Assembly: GCF_007625115.1 (NCBI RefSeq)
Contig: NZ_VMNH01000013.1
Span: 124,001-188,000, forward strand
Direction of reading: 5' to 3'
Source of the DNA: Sedimenticola selenatireducens
GTDB lineage: Bacteria > Pseudomonadota > Gammaproteobacteria > Chromatiales > Chromatiaceae
DNA length: 64,000 nt
The notes under the pieces are model-generated. The model searched no databases, was not told the DNA's origin, and was given only the letters and a program-made list of their open reading frames with translations. This document shows positions 1 through 9,531 of this stretch, one piece after another. The position numbers and the translations under genes are program-made. How positions within the stretch are numbered: the stretch's first letter is position 1; the number at the start of each line of letters is the position of its first letter.

Positions 1-1090
1 TGAAAAGATGGGGTAAATCGCCTGCCTTCAGCGTACCACTGGCAATATCCCCCTTTTTTGAATTAGAGACGGCAAGCTTGTGGATATTGATCCCACCCAT
101 CACATTAAAAGCAATAGTACTTTCTGTTTTGCTTTTACTACTCCCTTTCAATGTATGTATCACTGAAACGGAATACTGTCCCGGTGCTAGCTCCTGGCTT
201 GTAAGTTTATAGGTGGATTTTTTACTACCGCCTACCTCGCTGAACGATTCAACTTTTCCCTTTGACTCAATCGGCTTTTTACTGGTATCAATTAGCTGCC
301 AGGTAATTTCACCTTCACCTGATTCTAGGAGAGGCACCGTGGCTTCGAATTTAATTGAAACATCGTCTGCGATGTCGGACCCCAGTGGTTGTCCGGTTTC
401 AATATTACTGGCGATGAGGCTAATCTTTTCCAAGGGGATTACGGAGTGACCATACCTAAACTGCAGTTTTTTAGAAACAGTTTTTCCATCACTTGAGGTT
501 AGTTTTGCCAGCCACTCATAGCTGGCACCCAACGTCAAATCATCTGATTCAATTTTGATGCCGGTGCGTTGTGCTTCCTCTGCTCCCTTTCGTGGCCGGG
601 TCCGACTGATGGCGGCGACTTTTTTTCCGCTCTTTAGTTCAACCACTGTGAAAGCAATATCAATAGCTTCTAGTTTTTTGGGCATATTGAAAGCGAGATA
701 AAGATAGACGGCTTCACCTTCAGCAATAGTGGATAGCGCTTTTTCACTTTTGATTGTATCGGTCGTCCATATTTTACTGATAGCAAAGGGCTTTTCTTCT
801 ACGCTCAGGGCATCTGCTTTTCTGGATAAACTATCAATCTCTTTGGAGACGACCGACAGTCTAAAGAGAAATTTTGACAAGGTATCAATACTGGCTCGGT
901 CTTCTTTGACTTTGCCTATAAAGCGAGACATGCCCGTGATGTCAGTTTCAATCCGTTTATACTCAACCTTTAGTTCTTCTAATCGCTCGGCTAACTGTTG
1001 TGAGTCTGTTGCTTCAGCCTGAGTGGCTAAAGGTGATATACCTGTTAAAACAATGATAATGAGTGCGAATCTAGTCCAGAAACTTCTCAT
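1..1090 (-). CDS. Exported protein of unknown function (3' end outside window)
   Basis: An open frame runs from an ATG at 1090 down through base 1 without a stop, so the gene is truncated by the window edge (about 363 codons visible). The start has a GGAG ribosome site eight bases upstream and overlaps the stop of the preceding gene as ATGA (1087-1090), which implies translational coupling. Residues 1-27 form a signal peptide ending in ATQAEA. A heptad-like charged segment follows (about residues 28-90), with the look of a coiled coil. The rest is beta-rich, with repeated segments resembling immunoglobulin-like or bacterial surface domains, for example one ending in QYSVSVIHTL. I recognise no family. 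Because it is coupled to the cyclase-like gene upstream, it may be an accessory, adhesin-like or protective partner; that is inference. Confidence 0.8.
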   Translation of the reverse strand, partial: MRSFWTRFALIIIVLTGISPLATQAEATDSQQLAERLEELKVEYKRIETDITGMSRFIGKVKEDRASIDTLSKFLFRLSVVSKEIDSLSRKADALSVEEKPFAISKIWTTDTIKSEKALSTIAEGEAVYLYLAFNMPKKLEAIDIAFTVVELKSGKKVAAISRTRPRKGAEEAQRTGIKIESDDLTLGASYEWLAKLTSSDGKTVSKKLQFRYGHSVIPLEKISLIASNIETGQPLGSDIADDVSIKFEATVPLLESGEGEITWQLIDTSKKPIESKGKVESFSEVGGSKKSTYKLTSQELAPGQYSVSVIHTLKGSSKSKTESTIAFNVMGGINIHKLAVSNSKKGDIASGTLKAGDLPHLF

Positions 1091-3423
1091 TGTTTTGCTC
1101 CGCGAGAAACCTCAAATCCATCCGCATCATAACCACCCCAGCGCCAGCTGGGATCAATCGGGGCAACTGTCCCATTGATCCGATGGTAGTGAACTAAATC
1201 GGGAAGATTGTCCTGCTGAATGAAGCGAATTCTGCCACCCTGTTCGATGACATAAAAAGTTTCATCAACAGGAAGGTCGAGTCCATAAGCTCTAACCTGA
1301 GCACCATGCTGAGTTAGGATGGGTGCCCCTGCTGCTCGTAATGCCCGATTTTGAGTATCAATCAGCTCTTGCTCTGAGCGTGTGATAAAGCCGTTAACAT
1401 GCGAATCATCGACAAGGTCAGCTGAGTTTCGAGTGCCAATAATGTGGGGGTCAGCATCTGCCAAATAGGCCCGGCCTCTACTATCCACAAGAATAGGGAC
1501 TTTTTTTATCTTGCCATTTTTAGAGGTAATGGGACTGATGGTATCTTCAACAATCCTATTGCCACTCTCTATGTCATAAAACGCGCCATCGACGGGGTCT
1601 CGAGTAACCAGTGAACGGCGAGGGGCGCCATCAATCGTGCGCGTTACGGCGATAACATCTCGCCCTTCCAATCGGGTACTTAAGCTCACGCCTCCCCGTC
1701 CTACCAATTGCCTAACACCACGATCTGACTTTCTGATTGTTGCGCGCACCTTTGCAATTTCTTCTGCATCGCCGCTTGCTTCTGCAGCATCCAATTGAGC
1801 TGCCATTTTACTGAACTCTTGGTCAAACGGAATGAGTCCACCAGGGCCGCTTTTACCTTTAATATCCTTATGCTTGGTAACAACGCCCGCGAAATTATCA
1901 TCCGGAGCCTTATTCATTAACCGCAATCCACCCGCATTGGCTTTACGATAAGCCACATACTGACCTTCCCCGATAGCATCCGCTTTAGTTTGTAGTGCGA
2001 GGATAGGGATACCTGTTTCTGCTTCTAAAAATGCGGGTAAGAGTTCGGGTTGCATGATGGCTCTTTCGAGGTCAGCCTGGCGCTCAGGCTTTAAATGCTG
2101 CATTGATTGGCGCAAATTATCCCAATCTTCTGGGTTCATTTGATCTGGATTGGCCAGTCGTCTGACATCGAGTGCGGGTGCAGCTTGAGTAAGTCTTTCT
2201 GACGCCGTGGCGAGTACTTCACTGTGCCGTGCCTCATCAAGGTTATTGATCACGGTCACAGCTGTTTGTTGCTCTGCGATAGAGGTACGCGCCAATGACA
2301 TGGCTCTCAGGTTTGCTATATCTCCAATGTCAGAAAACTCCTGCTTTCCCGTTAGCTTGATAACGGGTAGGTCACTGATTTTTCCTGCATCGATCTTCGA
2401 TACTTTTTCACTACCCGCTAACAGTTGATGGAGATCCACGTTCATCAACCGTTCCAATGCATCAGCCGGGTAATTTTTAGTGAGCATTCTTAGTTCATCC
2501 GGGGACATCCTTTTTGCCATATTGTGGACGGTGGCCAGGTTGGATTGGAGTTGGGCCATTTTCTTGGGAAAGCGTTTAGAAAGCTTTGCTACATCCGCTA
2601 CATCACCAACTGATGAAAAAATCGTCATTATGGCTAAGCCATAATCCACCCAAGACATTTTCTTGCCCCATATGTCTTCACCTTGGTAAGTTTCAGCCAA
2701 GCTAACCGCATCACCAAAAATAGGGATCAATTCAAACAACATCTTCTCTTCTTGAATCTGTAACTTAGTTACTTCATCAAGGATCAGATCGCGATTTGCA
2801 TCCCCAAGATTCTGTAATACGGTGGCAAAAGCTTTCATCTCTTGTTCACCTTCTTCGGGTGTGTCTGATGCTAACGCACTGAGGTAAACGGCTAATAGGC
2901 TATGGGATAACTCGTTGCGTTGACTGTCGATATTAATACGCTCATTCATGTCATAACGGTTACCATTGGAATCGCGAGTCATTTCAGGAGCATTTGCTTT
3001 GCGTTTCGTGTTGTCATCGTCGCCAGCGTATAACCTTCCGGTAGCTACGATTTGCATTCCATGAATCTGTCGTTGCAGGATGGTATACGCACCATGGACT
3101 TTGGAAAAATCCAAGTCCATTATTTTGTGTACATTGGCGAATTGGTGGCGAAATTCCTCAAATAAATTGAAATCTCCTTCCAGCAAGCCTGTTTCGCGCC
3201 AAAATTGCGCTTTTTCCTTTGCACGTAATCTGAGTACACGCACTTCGTAAGTAAATGCTTCTTGAAAACGAGGGAAGAGGCGATCCAAGTCCTTATAGAG
3301 TCCTTGAATATCTTGTTTAAAATCACTTACGGTTTGTTCATCTACTGCATAGCTTGCTGGTGAAGCAAAGATGGCTAGAATCAAACCGAGAGAAATGATC
3401 GGCCAGGCTTTTAGTAAGTTCAT
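1087..3423 (-). CDS. Putative exported EF/ExoY-like nucleotidyl cyclase, polymorphic-toxin-like
   Basis: A 778-residue protein from the ATG at 3423; a TTG at 3462 would add 13 residues ahead of the signal peptide, so the ATG is preferred. Residues 1-26 are a signal peptide. Residues 229-285 (IPIFGDAVSLAE, then WVDYGLAIMTIFSSVGDVAD) resemble the hydrophobic pre-toxin linker of polymorphic toxins. The C-terminal third matches the edema factor/ExoY catalytic core in order: VVTK at 514-517, GKS at 523-525, IPFDQ plus FSK at 531-539, a DxD in LADAD at 656-658, and QHG at 705-707. In edema factor these align with Lys346, Lys353, Asp491/Asp493 and His577. The residue aligned with the edema factor His351 is lysine here. 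The predicted role is formation of cyclic nucleotides, probably in a target cell or the periplasm. The assignment rests on motifs only. Confidence 0.65.
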   Translation of the reverse strand: MNLLKAWPIISLGLILAIFASPASYAVDEQTVSDFKQDIQGLYKDLDRLFPRFQEAFTYEVRVLRLRAKEKAQFWRETGLLEGDFNLFEEFRHQFANVHKIMDLDFSKVHGAYTILQRQIHGMQIVATGRLYAGDDDNTKRKANAPEMTRDSNGNRYDMNERINIDSQRNELSHSLLAVYLSALASDTPEEGEQEMKAFATVLQNLGDANRDLILDEVTKLQIQEEKMLFELIPIFGDAVSLAETYQGEDIWGKKMSWVDYGLAIMTIFSSVGDVADVAKLSKRFPKKMAQLQSNLATVHNMAKRMSPDELRMLTKNYPADALERLMNVDLHQLLAGSEKVSKIDAGKISDLPVIKLTGKQEFSDIGDIANLRAMSLARTSIAEQQTAVTVINNLDEARHSEVLATASERLTQAAPALDVRRLANPDQMNPEDWDNLRQSMQHLKPERQADLERAIMQPELLPAFLEAETGIPILALQTKADAIGEGQYVAYRKANAGGLRLMNKAPDDNFAGVVTKHKDIKGKSGPGGLIPFDQEFSKMAAQLDAAEASGDAEEIAKVRATIRKSDRGVRQLVGRGGVSLSTRLEGRDVIAVTRTIDGAPRRSLVTRDPVDGAFYDIESGNRIVEDTISPITSKNGKIKKVPILVDSRGRAYLADADPHIIGTRNSADLVDDSHVNGFITRSEQELIDTQNRALRAAGAPILTQHGAQVRAYGLDLPVDETFYVIEQGGRIRFIQQDNLPDLVHYHRINGTVAPIDPSWRWGGYDADGFEVSRGAKQ

Positions 3424-3468
3424 TCGAGTACCAAGTAAAAAGGGGAGTTTGAGTAACGCCAATTGCAG

Positions 3469-6087
3469 CTAGTCATCCAAAATGGTGACTTTGGATTTTT
3501 TAGATTCACTCTTTTTCTTACTTGGTTTTTTCGTCATCTGGCCTTTCAAGTTGGGGTAGGGTTGTTTCCCAAAATTGTACGTAGGTGTTTCGGGCAATTT
3601 GCTTGCTTCTGTTTTCAGCAGATAGGCGAGTTTTTTACGGTCGCTATAGAGCGGCGCCCAAAATTGAGAATTAGGATTTTGCCCGATATAAAAGGTTCTT
3701 AGTAGATCAAAACCTCCTATAATAAAGCCCCCCTCTTTCACTGCATAGGAGTAAGCTTTTTTTGTGTCTCCTTTACCTGCAATACTCAGCGCCTTCAATG
3801 CAGTGATAAAGGACTTGATCTTCTCTTTATGCAAGGATGATTTATACTTATCTGAAACCCTTTGCGCCTCGTTCGCTGCATCCAGGGTTAGATCAGGATG
3901 CCCGGCCGCCGCCGCTACCATGCCGTACTCCAGTAAATGGAAAACCGCCCAGACAGCACCCGAATTGGGTAACGCTTCGTCTAGTGTTATTGATAGTTTC
4001 TGACGAGTCGCATTGTGCAATACTGTCAGCACTATGACATCATCTGGTTTATGATTGCGCAGTATCTCTTTAAACTCTGCATCACTATTAACCTTGACCC
4101 CATTCGCCGCTAACACAACATCGCCTTTTCGAAGGCCTGCTCTCTCAGCGCTGGTTTCAGGGAATACAAGTTTAACCGAAAAACCTTCTGGCAAACTGAT
4201 GTCATCATCACCAGAAAAACCATCACCTGTCTTAACAGGTTGCGACATCTGTTTTTTGTACATATTGAGTAACGTTTTTCCGACACGCTCCAGCGGCAGC
4301 TTCTTAGCCCAGGTTAAAGCAGTGTTGGTGATAACGGCACTTGGTGGGGTATTCGGTCTTTCAGCATATTCGTCGAGCATATCCAATGCTTGCGCTACGA
4401 ATCCCGCGTCATAGAGTTTTTGTGCTTCGTCAGTAACCTTAGTCAGTTTGGCTTTTTCGTCTGCGGCTTCTTTATCGCGTTTGGCCTGTGCCTGTGCACT
4501 ATCTTGTAGTTTGCTTAGAGCGTTGGCATCAGGGAAATTAATGTTAAAGACTTCAATTGAGCCGATGTCATCCTTCTCTTTTAGAATAACCATTCGTTTA
4601 CGGTCACCTGTCATCAAAGTGCTTTCGTTAACGCCTGAATTGAAGCCAATAGGGCCGCTTGCGACTATTCGGCACTGATTATTCAGTGCCGTACGAAACT
4701 CGTATGTGTCATCAGTTATGTAGAGGTGCATAGGTGTATCAGGAATTGCCTTACCAAGCTCTCTTTGATCGCCTTTGCAGTGAGTAAATTTGCTCTGTAC
4801 TCTACTGCGCAGATTATAATTCTTGCTATAAGTAACCAACTGTGTCCCGTCAGCTGAAAACTCTCCATCCCCGATCACATCATCGAATTCTTCAACTCTT
4901 CCCGCCTGCCATGTTTCGGTACTGCCTAACCAGCCATAACTCTTACCATTGGAAAAATTTCCATCTTCAGTGGTAGACTTCCCGCATTGCCAGCCTATAT
5001 AGAATTTCGATGAATCAGGGGAAAAGGTAAACTCTACATCCCCAACTAAGTGGCGATGGTCAAAACAGGCGGTCATACTGGAAAAATGTGCCATCTCCTG
5101 GCTATCAGAAACACGCCATACCCGCCAGTAATCATTTGACAGCCTGTCTTTATGCGGTCCATCTACTGTCATTGCTGCAATGTATTGACCATCAGGACTG
5201 ATTACTGGGAAAGGTTCAGTAGATCCCTCGTGTATCACTTTAATTAGCTTACCTGTTTGAGTATCAATCATCGTAAACTTTGCTTTACTCCTCTCGGAAG
5301 TATCTATAGCAAATATCCTACGAAGATCTGGTGTAACCACTCCGCTGGTGAATATGGTAGAGGCCAAAGCAACCATACGTACCAACTGCTCTGTAGCGAT
5401 ATCCCACGTTGCGATTACTGTCTGACTAGAGCCACCGTGATCAATGTTCATGACACTCATTATTTCTCGATCGTCATTCAACAATCCTGCAAGCGACTTG
5501 ATTTTAGCCTTCTTGCTCGGTAATACGTTCATGGATACAACGACGCCATCTTTGATCCAGCCGCTATGCTCGAATACAGCTAGCAATGTTTTATTCTGCA
5601 CCTGCCCTGAGGCAAGCATCTCCAAGTCTGCCCGGGTGTAGACGCCGTGTGGAAATTGGTACGATAATGTGCCTTTGTAATCCTTATGCGTAACGGGTGG
5701 TAACTCAATGATTTTCGGATTGCAATAACGCTTTATAGCTGTACAAGCCTCATCCATCACCGGGGTGACCTTCAGGTATTTGGCATTGGTTACAAAGTAT
5801 TTCCCTTCAATGTCGTCACGGGTATAAAGAATACCTTTCTTACCACTTGTGCATTTCAATTCCTTGGTGCCATTTTTTATTTTTGGTGTTTCACGGGGAT
5901 AGTGCCAATTCCATCTGTTCCCTAGCTTGACGCCGGGCTGGTCATCACATGATTGAATATTGGGTGTGCTCGGGCCGCTGTTATAGCCTTGCCACCCCAT
6001 ATCCTGATCTGCATGGCCCATCAGGGGAGCTGTTAGTAACGATAGAAAGACCCAAATCGAACCATGTGAAAACTGAAGTTGCTTCAT
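3469..6087 (-). CDS. Exported beta-propeller-like protein with PDZ domain
   Basis: An 872-residue protein with a signal peptide (residues 1-26, ending MGHA). Residues 150-515 contain repeated blade-like segments such as VISPDGQYIAAM and FTFSPDSSKFYIG, typical of WD40 or TolB-like beta-propellers. A charged helical stretch follows (about 525-560), then helical-repeat-like sequence. A PDZ domain lies near residues 630-705 (AERAGLRKGDVVLAANGVKV). The C-terminus is helical and ends in a lysine/serine-rich tail. Its stop is 45 bases ahead of the ATG of the cyclase-like gene, so it probably heads that operon. The upstream GGGGCAG can serve as ribosome site. It is likely a periplasmic scaffold or protein-interaction factor; the substrate is unknown and no protease triad is visible. 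Confidence 0.75.
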   Translation of the reverse strand: MKQLQFSHGSIWVFLSLLTAPLMGHADQDMGWQGYNSGPSTPNIQSCDDQPGVKLGNRWNWHYPRETPKIKNGTKELKCTSGKKGILYTRDDIEGKYFVTNAKYLKVTPVMDEACTAIKRYCNPKIIELPPVTHKDYKGTLSYQFPHGVYTRADLEMLASGQVQNKTLLAVFEHSGWIKDGVVVSMNVLPSKKAKIKSLAGLLNDDREIMSVMNIDHGGSSQTVIATWDIATEQLVRMVALASTIFTSGVVTPDLRRIFAIDTSERSKAKFTMIDTQTGKLIKVIHEGSTEPFPVISPDGQYIAAMTVDGPHKDRLSNDYWRVWRVSDSQEMAHFSSMTACFDHRHLVGDVEFTFSPDSSKFYIGWQCGKSTTEDGNFSNGKSYGWLGSTETWQAGRVEEFDDVIGDGEFSADGTQLVTYSKNYNLRSRVQSKFTHCKGDQRELGKAIPDTPMHLYITDDTYEFRTALNNQCRIVASGPIGFNSGVNESTLMTGDRKRMVILKEKDDIGSIEVFNINFPDANALSKLQDSAQAQAKRDKEAADEKAKLTKVTDEAQKLYDAGFVAQALDMLDEYAERPNTPPSAVITNTALTWAKKLPLERVGKTLLNMYKKQMSQPVKTGDGFSGDDDISLPEGFSVKLVFPETSAERAGLRKGDVVLAANGVKVNSDAEFKEILRNHKPDDVIVLTVLHNATRQKLSITLDEALPNSGAVWAVFHLLEYGMVAAAAGHPDLTLDAANEAQRVSDKYKSSLHKEKIKSFITALKALSIAGKGDTKKAYSYAVKEGGFIIGGFDLLRTFYIGQNPNSQFWAPLYSDRKKLAYLLKTEASKLPETPTYNFGKQPYPNLKGQMTKKPSKKKSESKKSKVTILDD

Positions 6088-6293
6088 TAACTGCCCCGTT
6101 TATTTTTGTAAATGTTTTTTTGCGTAACCAATTCCACTGAATCAGCTCATGTCACATCAATATTCAAACTTACAGAATCACTACTGTGTTGCCTAATTAG
6201 CGTATGCACCCTGAGATCTGGTAGTTTTGTGTACGGATTTGGCACCTAGGAATGGGTATGCTATACGGACCCCGCCAAGAGATACCAGATGAT

Positions 6294-6815
6294 TTAAAAT
6301 GGGTTACACGTTTGTCCCTTTACTGATGTAAACCCAACTGTAAGCGTGTGATTGAAAATGTCGCCAATAACTGGATAGAAATCATCACTTCTATCAGAAT
6401 CCATCATGAGATCGCCAGGGCAAAACTGGCTGTCACCATTCAGATCAATCTCCCAGACAAAATAGTATCCAGCCTCGTGATCTTTTGGATTAAACTTCCC
6501 ATTGACGCCATGATATCTTGCTAGGGCAGCTTTTAACTCAGCCCCTGAAAAAACAGTTGAATAAGGTAGTCCAACCAACGGTCTATCTATATAGATAACT
6601 TTTAGTTGAACAGCATTAGTATCGACCAGTACACCATCATACACATAGATAGTGATCTTTAAGCGGGCGTTTGCCAAGTTGGTTGCCCCTGTATCATCGG
6701 TTAATATGAACCGCTTTTGATACTGGGTATCAACTGAAAAGATCGATTCGGCATGGGCCGTTGGTACAACATAAAAAAATACGGCGACGACCACTAGATA
6801 GCTATTCGAGAACAA
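6294..6815 (-). CDS. Small secreted protein of unknown function
   Basis: A 173-residue frame with a hydrophobic N-terminus ending in PTAHA, a plausible signal peptide, followed by a beta-rich domain with conserved-looking Cys and Trp residues (VWEIDLNGDSQFCPGD, then GQTCNPF). It lies upstream of, and in the same direction as, the three-gene exported-protein operon, separated by about 200 bases. The start is uncertain: the longest reading uses TTG at 6815 with GGAAAG only two bases upstream, and a GTG at 6794 is also possible. I recognise no family. Confidence 0.6.
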   Translation of the reverse strand: MFSNSYLVVVAVFFYVVPTAHAESIFSVDTQYQKRFILTDDTGATNLANARLKITIYVYDGVLVDTNAVQLKVIYIDRPLVGLPYSTVFSGAELKAALARYHGVNGKFNPKDHEAGYYFVWEIDLNGDSQFCPGDLMMDSDRSDDFYPVIGDIFNHTLTVGFTSVKGQTCNPF

Positions 6816-7113
6816 AGCTTTCCAGCATCTAAAGTTATAATTGATAAGCAGTGCTTCCTATTAATGCCTTGTTTACCTAGGTAGTTATCAACACCTAATG
6901 TTAATACGGCAGGTGTAGAAAAAACTTTAATTTCCTTTTGTAGTAAAAGAAAAGCAGGTGACCTAAAGATGTATTGCGCACTGAAATTTAATAATCTACG
7001 GGGGAGGGGTGACATAAGTCATATTGAAAATGAATTGATTCGTTCTCCCTTAGGTTTTCCTGATATATGCCGATAAGGGTCTGCAGAAAACAGCATCCAA
7101 GACAGTGAGAACT

Positions 7114-7821
7114 ATGACCGAGAAGGATAAACTGAAAAAATCAGATTGGGATTACATCGAACAACCCCTTCAGCCGTTTAAACGCTCTCTGATACGGTGC
7201 TGCAAAAACTGCGGTGGAAAAATGCAAGCAAAAGTCGAAGAGGTGGAGAACTTCCCCCATCCGGCACGTGAAAAAGGTATTTTGTTTGCCTGCGACTCTT
7301 GCAAAGAGAGTGTTTGGATCGCCAGCAATGAAACCATCATTATATCGTTTGCCAGCGGGCTTCTGATTGGGCTGGGTATCGTCTATATGGTGATAAATGG
7401 GCTATTTGATTTCGTTAGCTATAGCTTTGAAACAGGTATCGGATCCGGGATACTCTCTCTACTGCTGCCGGCCATTGTGGGACTCTTCGCTTACGGCGCC
7501 TTTTATGTGGTTAGGCGTGGCTTAAAACTGCTATCAGTCAGTCATCAGTACCCGATAATTGACGCTCCCGATCAAGCAAAATCTACAACCATTGCCCTCT
7601 TTTTAGGTCTCATGCCTTGGGCCATTGTGATTGGCATTGGATTTGTGAATTTCACTTATTTTGATGATAACGAGGTGTTGGGCCTACTCGGATTCGCCAT
7701 TGCCGTTGTCCCCATTGCTTTTGCCAGCAAGCTTGGTTCTTCCATGAGATCAGTATTTTTAGCTACTGGTATGTGGCTTGTAATTGGAGGGAGCGGGGCC
7801 TGGCTGTTTGGTGTGCTGTAA
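7114..7821 (+). CDS. Zinc-ribbon integral membrane protein
   Basis: 235 residues from the ATG at 7114; a GTG nine bases upstream is the alternative. The N-terminal cytoplasmic part has two cysteine pairs, CCKNC near residue 28 and CDSC near residue 64, consistent with a zinc ribbon. Four to five hydrophobic segments follow (ETIIISFASGLLIGLGIV, ILSLLLPAIVGLFAYGAF, TIALFLGLMPWAIVIGIG, VLGLLGFAIAVVPIAFA, VFLATGMWLVIGGSGAWLF). No family name can be given. It stands alone, divergent from the exported-protein genes to its left and convergent with fccB to its right. Confidence 0.7.
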   Translation: MTEKDKLKKSDWDYIEQPLQPFKRSLIRCCKNCGGKMQAKVEEVENFPHPAREKGILFACDSCKESVWIASNETIIISFASGLLIGLGIVYMVINGLFDFVSYSFETGIGSGILSLLLPAIVGLFAYGAFYVVRRGLKLLSVSHQYPIIDAPDQAKSTTIALFLGLMPWAIVIGIGFVNFTYFDDNEVLGLLGFAIAVVPIAFASKLGSSMRSVFLATGMWLVIGGSGAWLFGVL

Positions 7822-8144
7822 AACTTGGCCGCAACACGAGAAAATTTCCTTTCGGTTAAACGGTACAATCTATTCTACAATTGATTCGAGATAATACTCT
7901 TGTATGAGGAATTCTTATTTAGGGAGCCTTCCGCGTTGGCATCGGGGCATCTTTTTTGCTTATTTGTTTGATTTGATTACATCCGCTTAGGCACACAAGC
8001 ATTCCGAACCTACCTGTCTATTGAATGGGTATGATATGGGACAAGCAAAGAAGCAGAATAGTGACAGATAGACACTCGAATTCAAACAGCACTTCCATGC
8101 CCGCGAACCTATTGCCGATACACCGCGCCCAAAAACCAACATAT
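7822..8144. other. Intergenic region between convergent genes
   Basis: About 320 bases without a convincing gene. Short open frames exist but have neither ribosome sites nor protein-like composition. Only the fccB terminator at its right edge is recognisable. Confidence 0.6.
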
Positions 8145-8169
8145 AAAAAACGGGGCCCGAAGGCCCCGT
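8145..8169 (-). terminator. Intrinsic terminator of fccAB
   Basis: A perfect 8-bp stem (ACGGGGCC at 8150-8157 with GGCCCCGT at 8162-8169) and a four-base loop. On the minus strand it is followed by a run of six U. It sits 54 bases past the fccB stop. Confidence 0.85.
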
Positions 8170-8223
8170 AAACGTATCATGGCAATGGGTGGACGGGATT
8201 GGCATCCCGACCGGTTTCTCTTC

Positions 8224-9522
8224 TTATCCGAAGATATCGTTGGTGATGTTGGCGAACCAGCCGTGGGCGTAGTGTGCCTCCCGGGCTAGCATCTCCGGGG
8301 TGGCATCGCTCGGTGTTAGACCACCAGCCCCCTTCACCGCGACAATCGCGTTCTTCGTCTCGTCCAGCGAGTAGACCACACTCACCGAGATGCCGTAGTC
8401 CTTACCCACCACGCTGTAGCAGGTGTTCATGTAAGACGGATCTCCCGGCTCGCGGTCGTTGAGCATATCCACCACCGCCATGGCGCAGACCTTGGCCTGT
8501 ACGTTGGCGCTGTAGCCCGATTTGGGCATGCCGGCGGCAATCGAGGCATCACCCAACACGTGGATATTGGCATGGATCAGCGACTCGAAGGTCTTCTTGT
8601 TGACCGGGCACCAGTCGCCCTTGGTGAGGCCGGCGACAAAGGCAAGCTTTCCTGCTTTCTGTGGTGGGATGACGTTGATCACATCGCCCTTGAAGCTCTC
8701 CACTGCGCCTTGTACCGACATGGCACCTGCATTGACGCTCTCGATCTTGCCGCCTCCGGCAGCCGACACCCACTCGATCATGGAGTTATCGGTGCCGTAG
8801 CCGTAGAGCCGCTTCCAACCCTGGATGAACAGGCCCTGCTTTGAGAACTTGTCCTTGGCATCCAGGATCAGGATCTTGGAACGGGGCTTGTGCTGTTTCA
8901 GGTAGTGGGCAATCTGACTCGCCCGTTCGTAGGGTCCGGGTGGGCAGCGGAACGGATTGCCCGGCGGGGCGATGATAACGGTGCCGCCGTTGGGCATCGC
9001 TTCCAGCTGGCGACGCAGGATCGCGGTCTGTGGACCCGCCTTCCAGGCGTGGGGTATTTTTTCTGCCACATTGGCGTCGTAGCCCTCAATCGCCTCCCAC
9101 TTGAAGTCAACACCAGGAGATACGATACAGCGATCATAGGGCAGGCTCTGACCACCCTTGGTCATCACCATGCGCGTCTTGGGATCGATGCCGGTCACCA
9201 TGTCATGTACCACGTTTACGCCGTGACCACGCAGGCCGTTAAAGCCGAACTGGATGGAATCCAGGGTCCGATCGCCAGCTAGCACTTCATTGCTCATGAA
9301 GCAGGTGTGGTAGTGTTTGTTGGCCTCGACCAGGGTTACCTGAATGGATGGATCCATCATCCGAATCTGCTTGGCTGCCGTCGCGCCACCCGGGCCACCG
9401 CCAATTACAACGATTCGGGCGCCTTTGCTGCGGGTAGTCGAACCGGTACATCCGGCCAGCGTGCCCAGTGCTGCGGCAGCGGCCGATAACTTGATAAATT
9501 CTCTTCTGTTGATTTTGTTCAT
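8224..9522 (-). CDS. fccB: Flavocytochrome c sulfide dehydrogenase, flavoprotein subunit
   Basis: 432 residues; oxidises sulfide in the periplasm and passes electrons to the FccA cytochrome. The N-terminus has a twin-arginine signal (NRREFIK) followed by LAGC at 22-25, which could also act as a lipobox. The FAD-binding Rossmann motif [13 protein letters not shown] is near residue 38. Cys74 in [10 protein letters not shown] matches the position of the covalent flavin attachment in Allochromatium FccB. Cys193 ([11 protein letters not shown]) and Cys368 ([12 protein letters not shown]) correspond to the redox-active cysteine pair of the family. The AAGGGGGAGG ribosome site is strong and the gene follows fccA after nine bases. 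A strong terminator ends the operon. Confidence 0.93.
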   Translation of the reverse strand: MNKINRREFIKLSAAAAALGTLAGCTGSTTRSKGARIVVIGGGPGGATAAKQIRMMDPSIQVTLVEANKHYHTCFMSNEVLAGDRTLDSIQFGFNGLRGHGVNVVHDMVTGIDPKTRMVMTKGGQSLPYDRCIVSPGVDFKWEAIEGYDANVAEKIPHAWKAGPQTAILRRQLEAMPNGGTVIIAPPGNPFRCPPGPYERASQIAHYLKQHKPRSKILILDAKDKFSKQGLFIQGWKRLYGYGTDNSMIEWVSAAGGGKIESVNAGAMSVQGAVESFKGDVINVIPPQKAGKLAFVAGLTKGDWCPVNKKTFESLIHANIHVLGDASIAAGMPKSGYSANVQAKVCAMAVVDMLNDREPGDPSYMNTCYSVVGKDYGISVSVVYSLDETKNAIVAVKGAGGLTPSDATPEMLAREAHYAHGWFANITNDIFG

Positions 9523-9531
9523 GCCTCCCCC

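Noticed and set aside
6794-7015. A 73-residue minus-strand open frame between two genes
   Set aside because: It lacks a ribosome site, has no protein-like pattern and overlaps the start of the small secreted protein gene.
8274-9282. Several overlapping frames opposite fccB
   Set aside because: They are shadows caused by the higher GC content of fccB, which has all its functional residues in frame.
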